From: Elusimicrobiota bacterium
GTDB taxonomy: Bacteria; Elusimicrobiota; Elusimicrobia; UBA1565; JACRDR01
Assembly (NCBI GenBank): GCA_016207585.1
Contig: JACQPI010000064.1
Location: 1-5,410, forward strand
DNA length: 5,410 bases
Direction of reading: 5' to 3'
Below the pieces are notes generated by a model, which was not told the DNA's origin, made no database searches, and worked only from the letters and a program-made list of their open reading frames with translations. The position numbers and the translations under genes were made by a program. Of this stretch, positions 5,300-5,410 are shown in pieces (position 1 is the stretch's first letter; each line of letters starts with the position of its first letter).

Positions 5300-5410
5300 T
5301 TCGGGGGTGGAACGTAGAATTTCTTCCAGGGTGGTTAATCCTTGAGCAATGAGATCTATCCCCGATTGCCGGAGCGTCAGCATGCCCTGGGATTGCGCAA
5401 TGGCTCGAAG
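5297..5410 (-). CDS. C-terminal end of a second PilB/GspE-family secretion ATPase (partial)
   Basis: On the minus strand, the last 37 codons of a gene run from the window edge to TGA (complement of 5297-5299). The peptide includes SQGMLTLRQSGIDLIAQG followed by LTTLEEILRSTPE. This is the characteristic C-terminus of PilB/GspE ATPases. It aligns without gaps to PilB of this window (GMLTLRDCAIRKVLGG, LTTVEEMIRLT), with 15 of 27 residues identical. It is therefore a paralogue, not a copy. It could be GspE of a type II secretion system, a second PilB, or an MshE-like motor; the catalytic core lies outside the window and this cannot be decided. It converges on pilC with a 24-base gap. Confidence 0.8.
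   Translation of the reverse strand, partial: LRAIAQSQGMLTLRQSGIDLIAQGLTTLEEILRSTPE

Noticed and set aside
1..5410. tRNA, rRNA, CRISPR array, insertion sequence or phage attachment site
   Set aside because: I saw no cloverleaf, regularly spaced repeats, transposase motifs or terminal inverted repeats with target duplications. Coding sequence fills nearly all of the window.

Overview
The window holds a type IV pilus (T4P) motor and platform operon in the order pilB-pilT-pilC, all on the plus strand. It is preceded by an unrecognised single-pass membrane protein gene on the same strand. It is followed, tail to tail, by the last 37 codons of a second PilB/GspE-type ATPase on the minus strand. 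The DNA is GC-rich with strongly GC-biased third codon positions. T4P genes of this type point to a diderm (Gram-negative) bacterium. The pilB-pilT-pilC order is familiar from Myxococcota and other former deltaproteobacteria, and the PilB sequence also looks compatible with Elusimicrobiota-like lineages. The window contains no taxonomic marker, so this placement is a guess.

Layout: 1-1056 encodes a 351-residue protein with a disordered N-terminus, one transmembrane helix, a Pro/Ala/Gly/Val linker, a small globular domain and a very basic tail. Its DNA contains several perfect inverted repeats. The gap 1057-1131 is locally AT-rich, with a two-copy direct repeat and a good -35 box placed so that the pilB transcript could be leaderless. 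pilB (1132-2916) is the extension ATPase with an N-terminal MshEN-like domain. pilT (2934-4010) is the retraction ATPase and pilC (4040-5272) the inner-membrane platform protein. Both pilT and pilC have clear Shine-Dalgarno sites, whereas pilB has none. The 24-base gap 5273-5296 separates pilC from the convergent gene at 5297-5410. No stretch longer than about 75 bases lacks a gene.

How the genes work together: PilB uses ATP to add pilin subunits through PilC, PilT uses ATP to remove them, and PilC is the membrane platform on which both motors act. Pilin, the secretin and the alignment subcomplex are not in the window. Since pilT and pilC follow pilB by 17 and 29 bases, they are probably one transcript. 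The convergent ATPase suggests that a second T4P-like or type II secretion-like machine, or a second extension motor, is encoded next door.

Most of the window is a conventional pilus operon. The less ordinary parts are the unknown upstream membrane protein and its nested hairpins, the apparently leaderless pilB start, a G9 run inside pilC, and the second ATPase.
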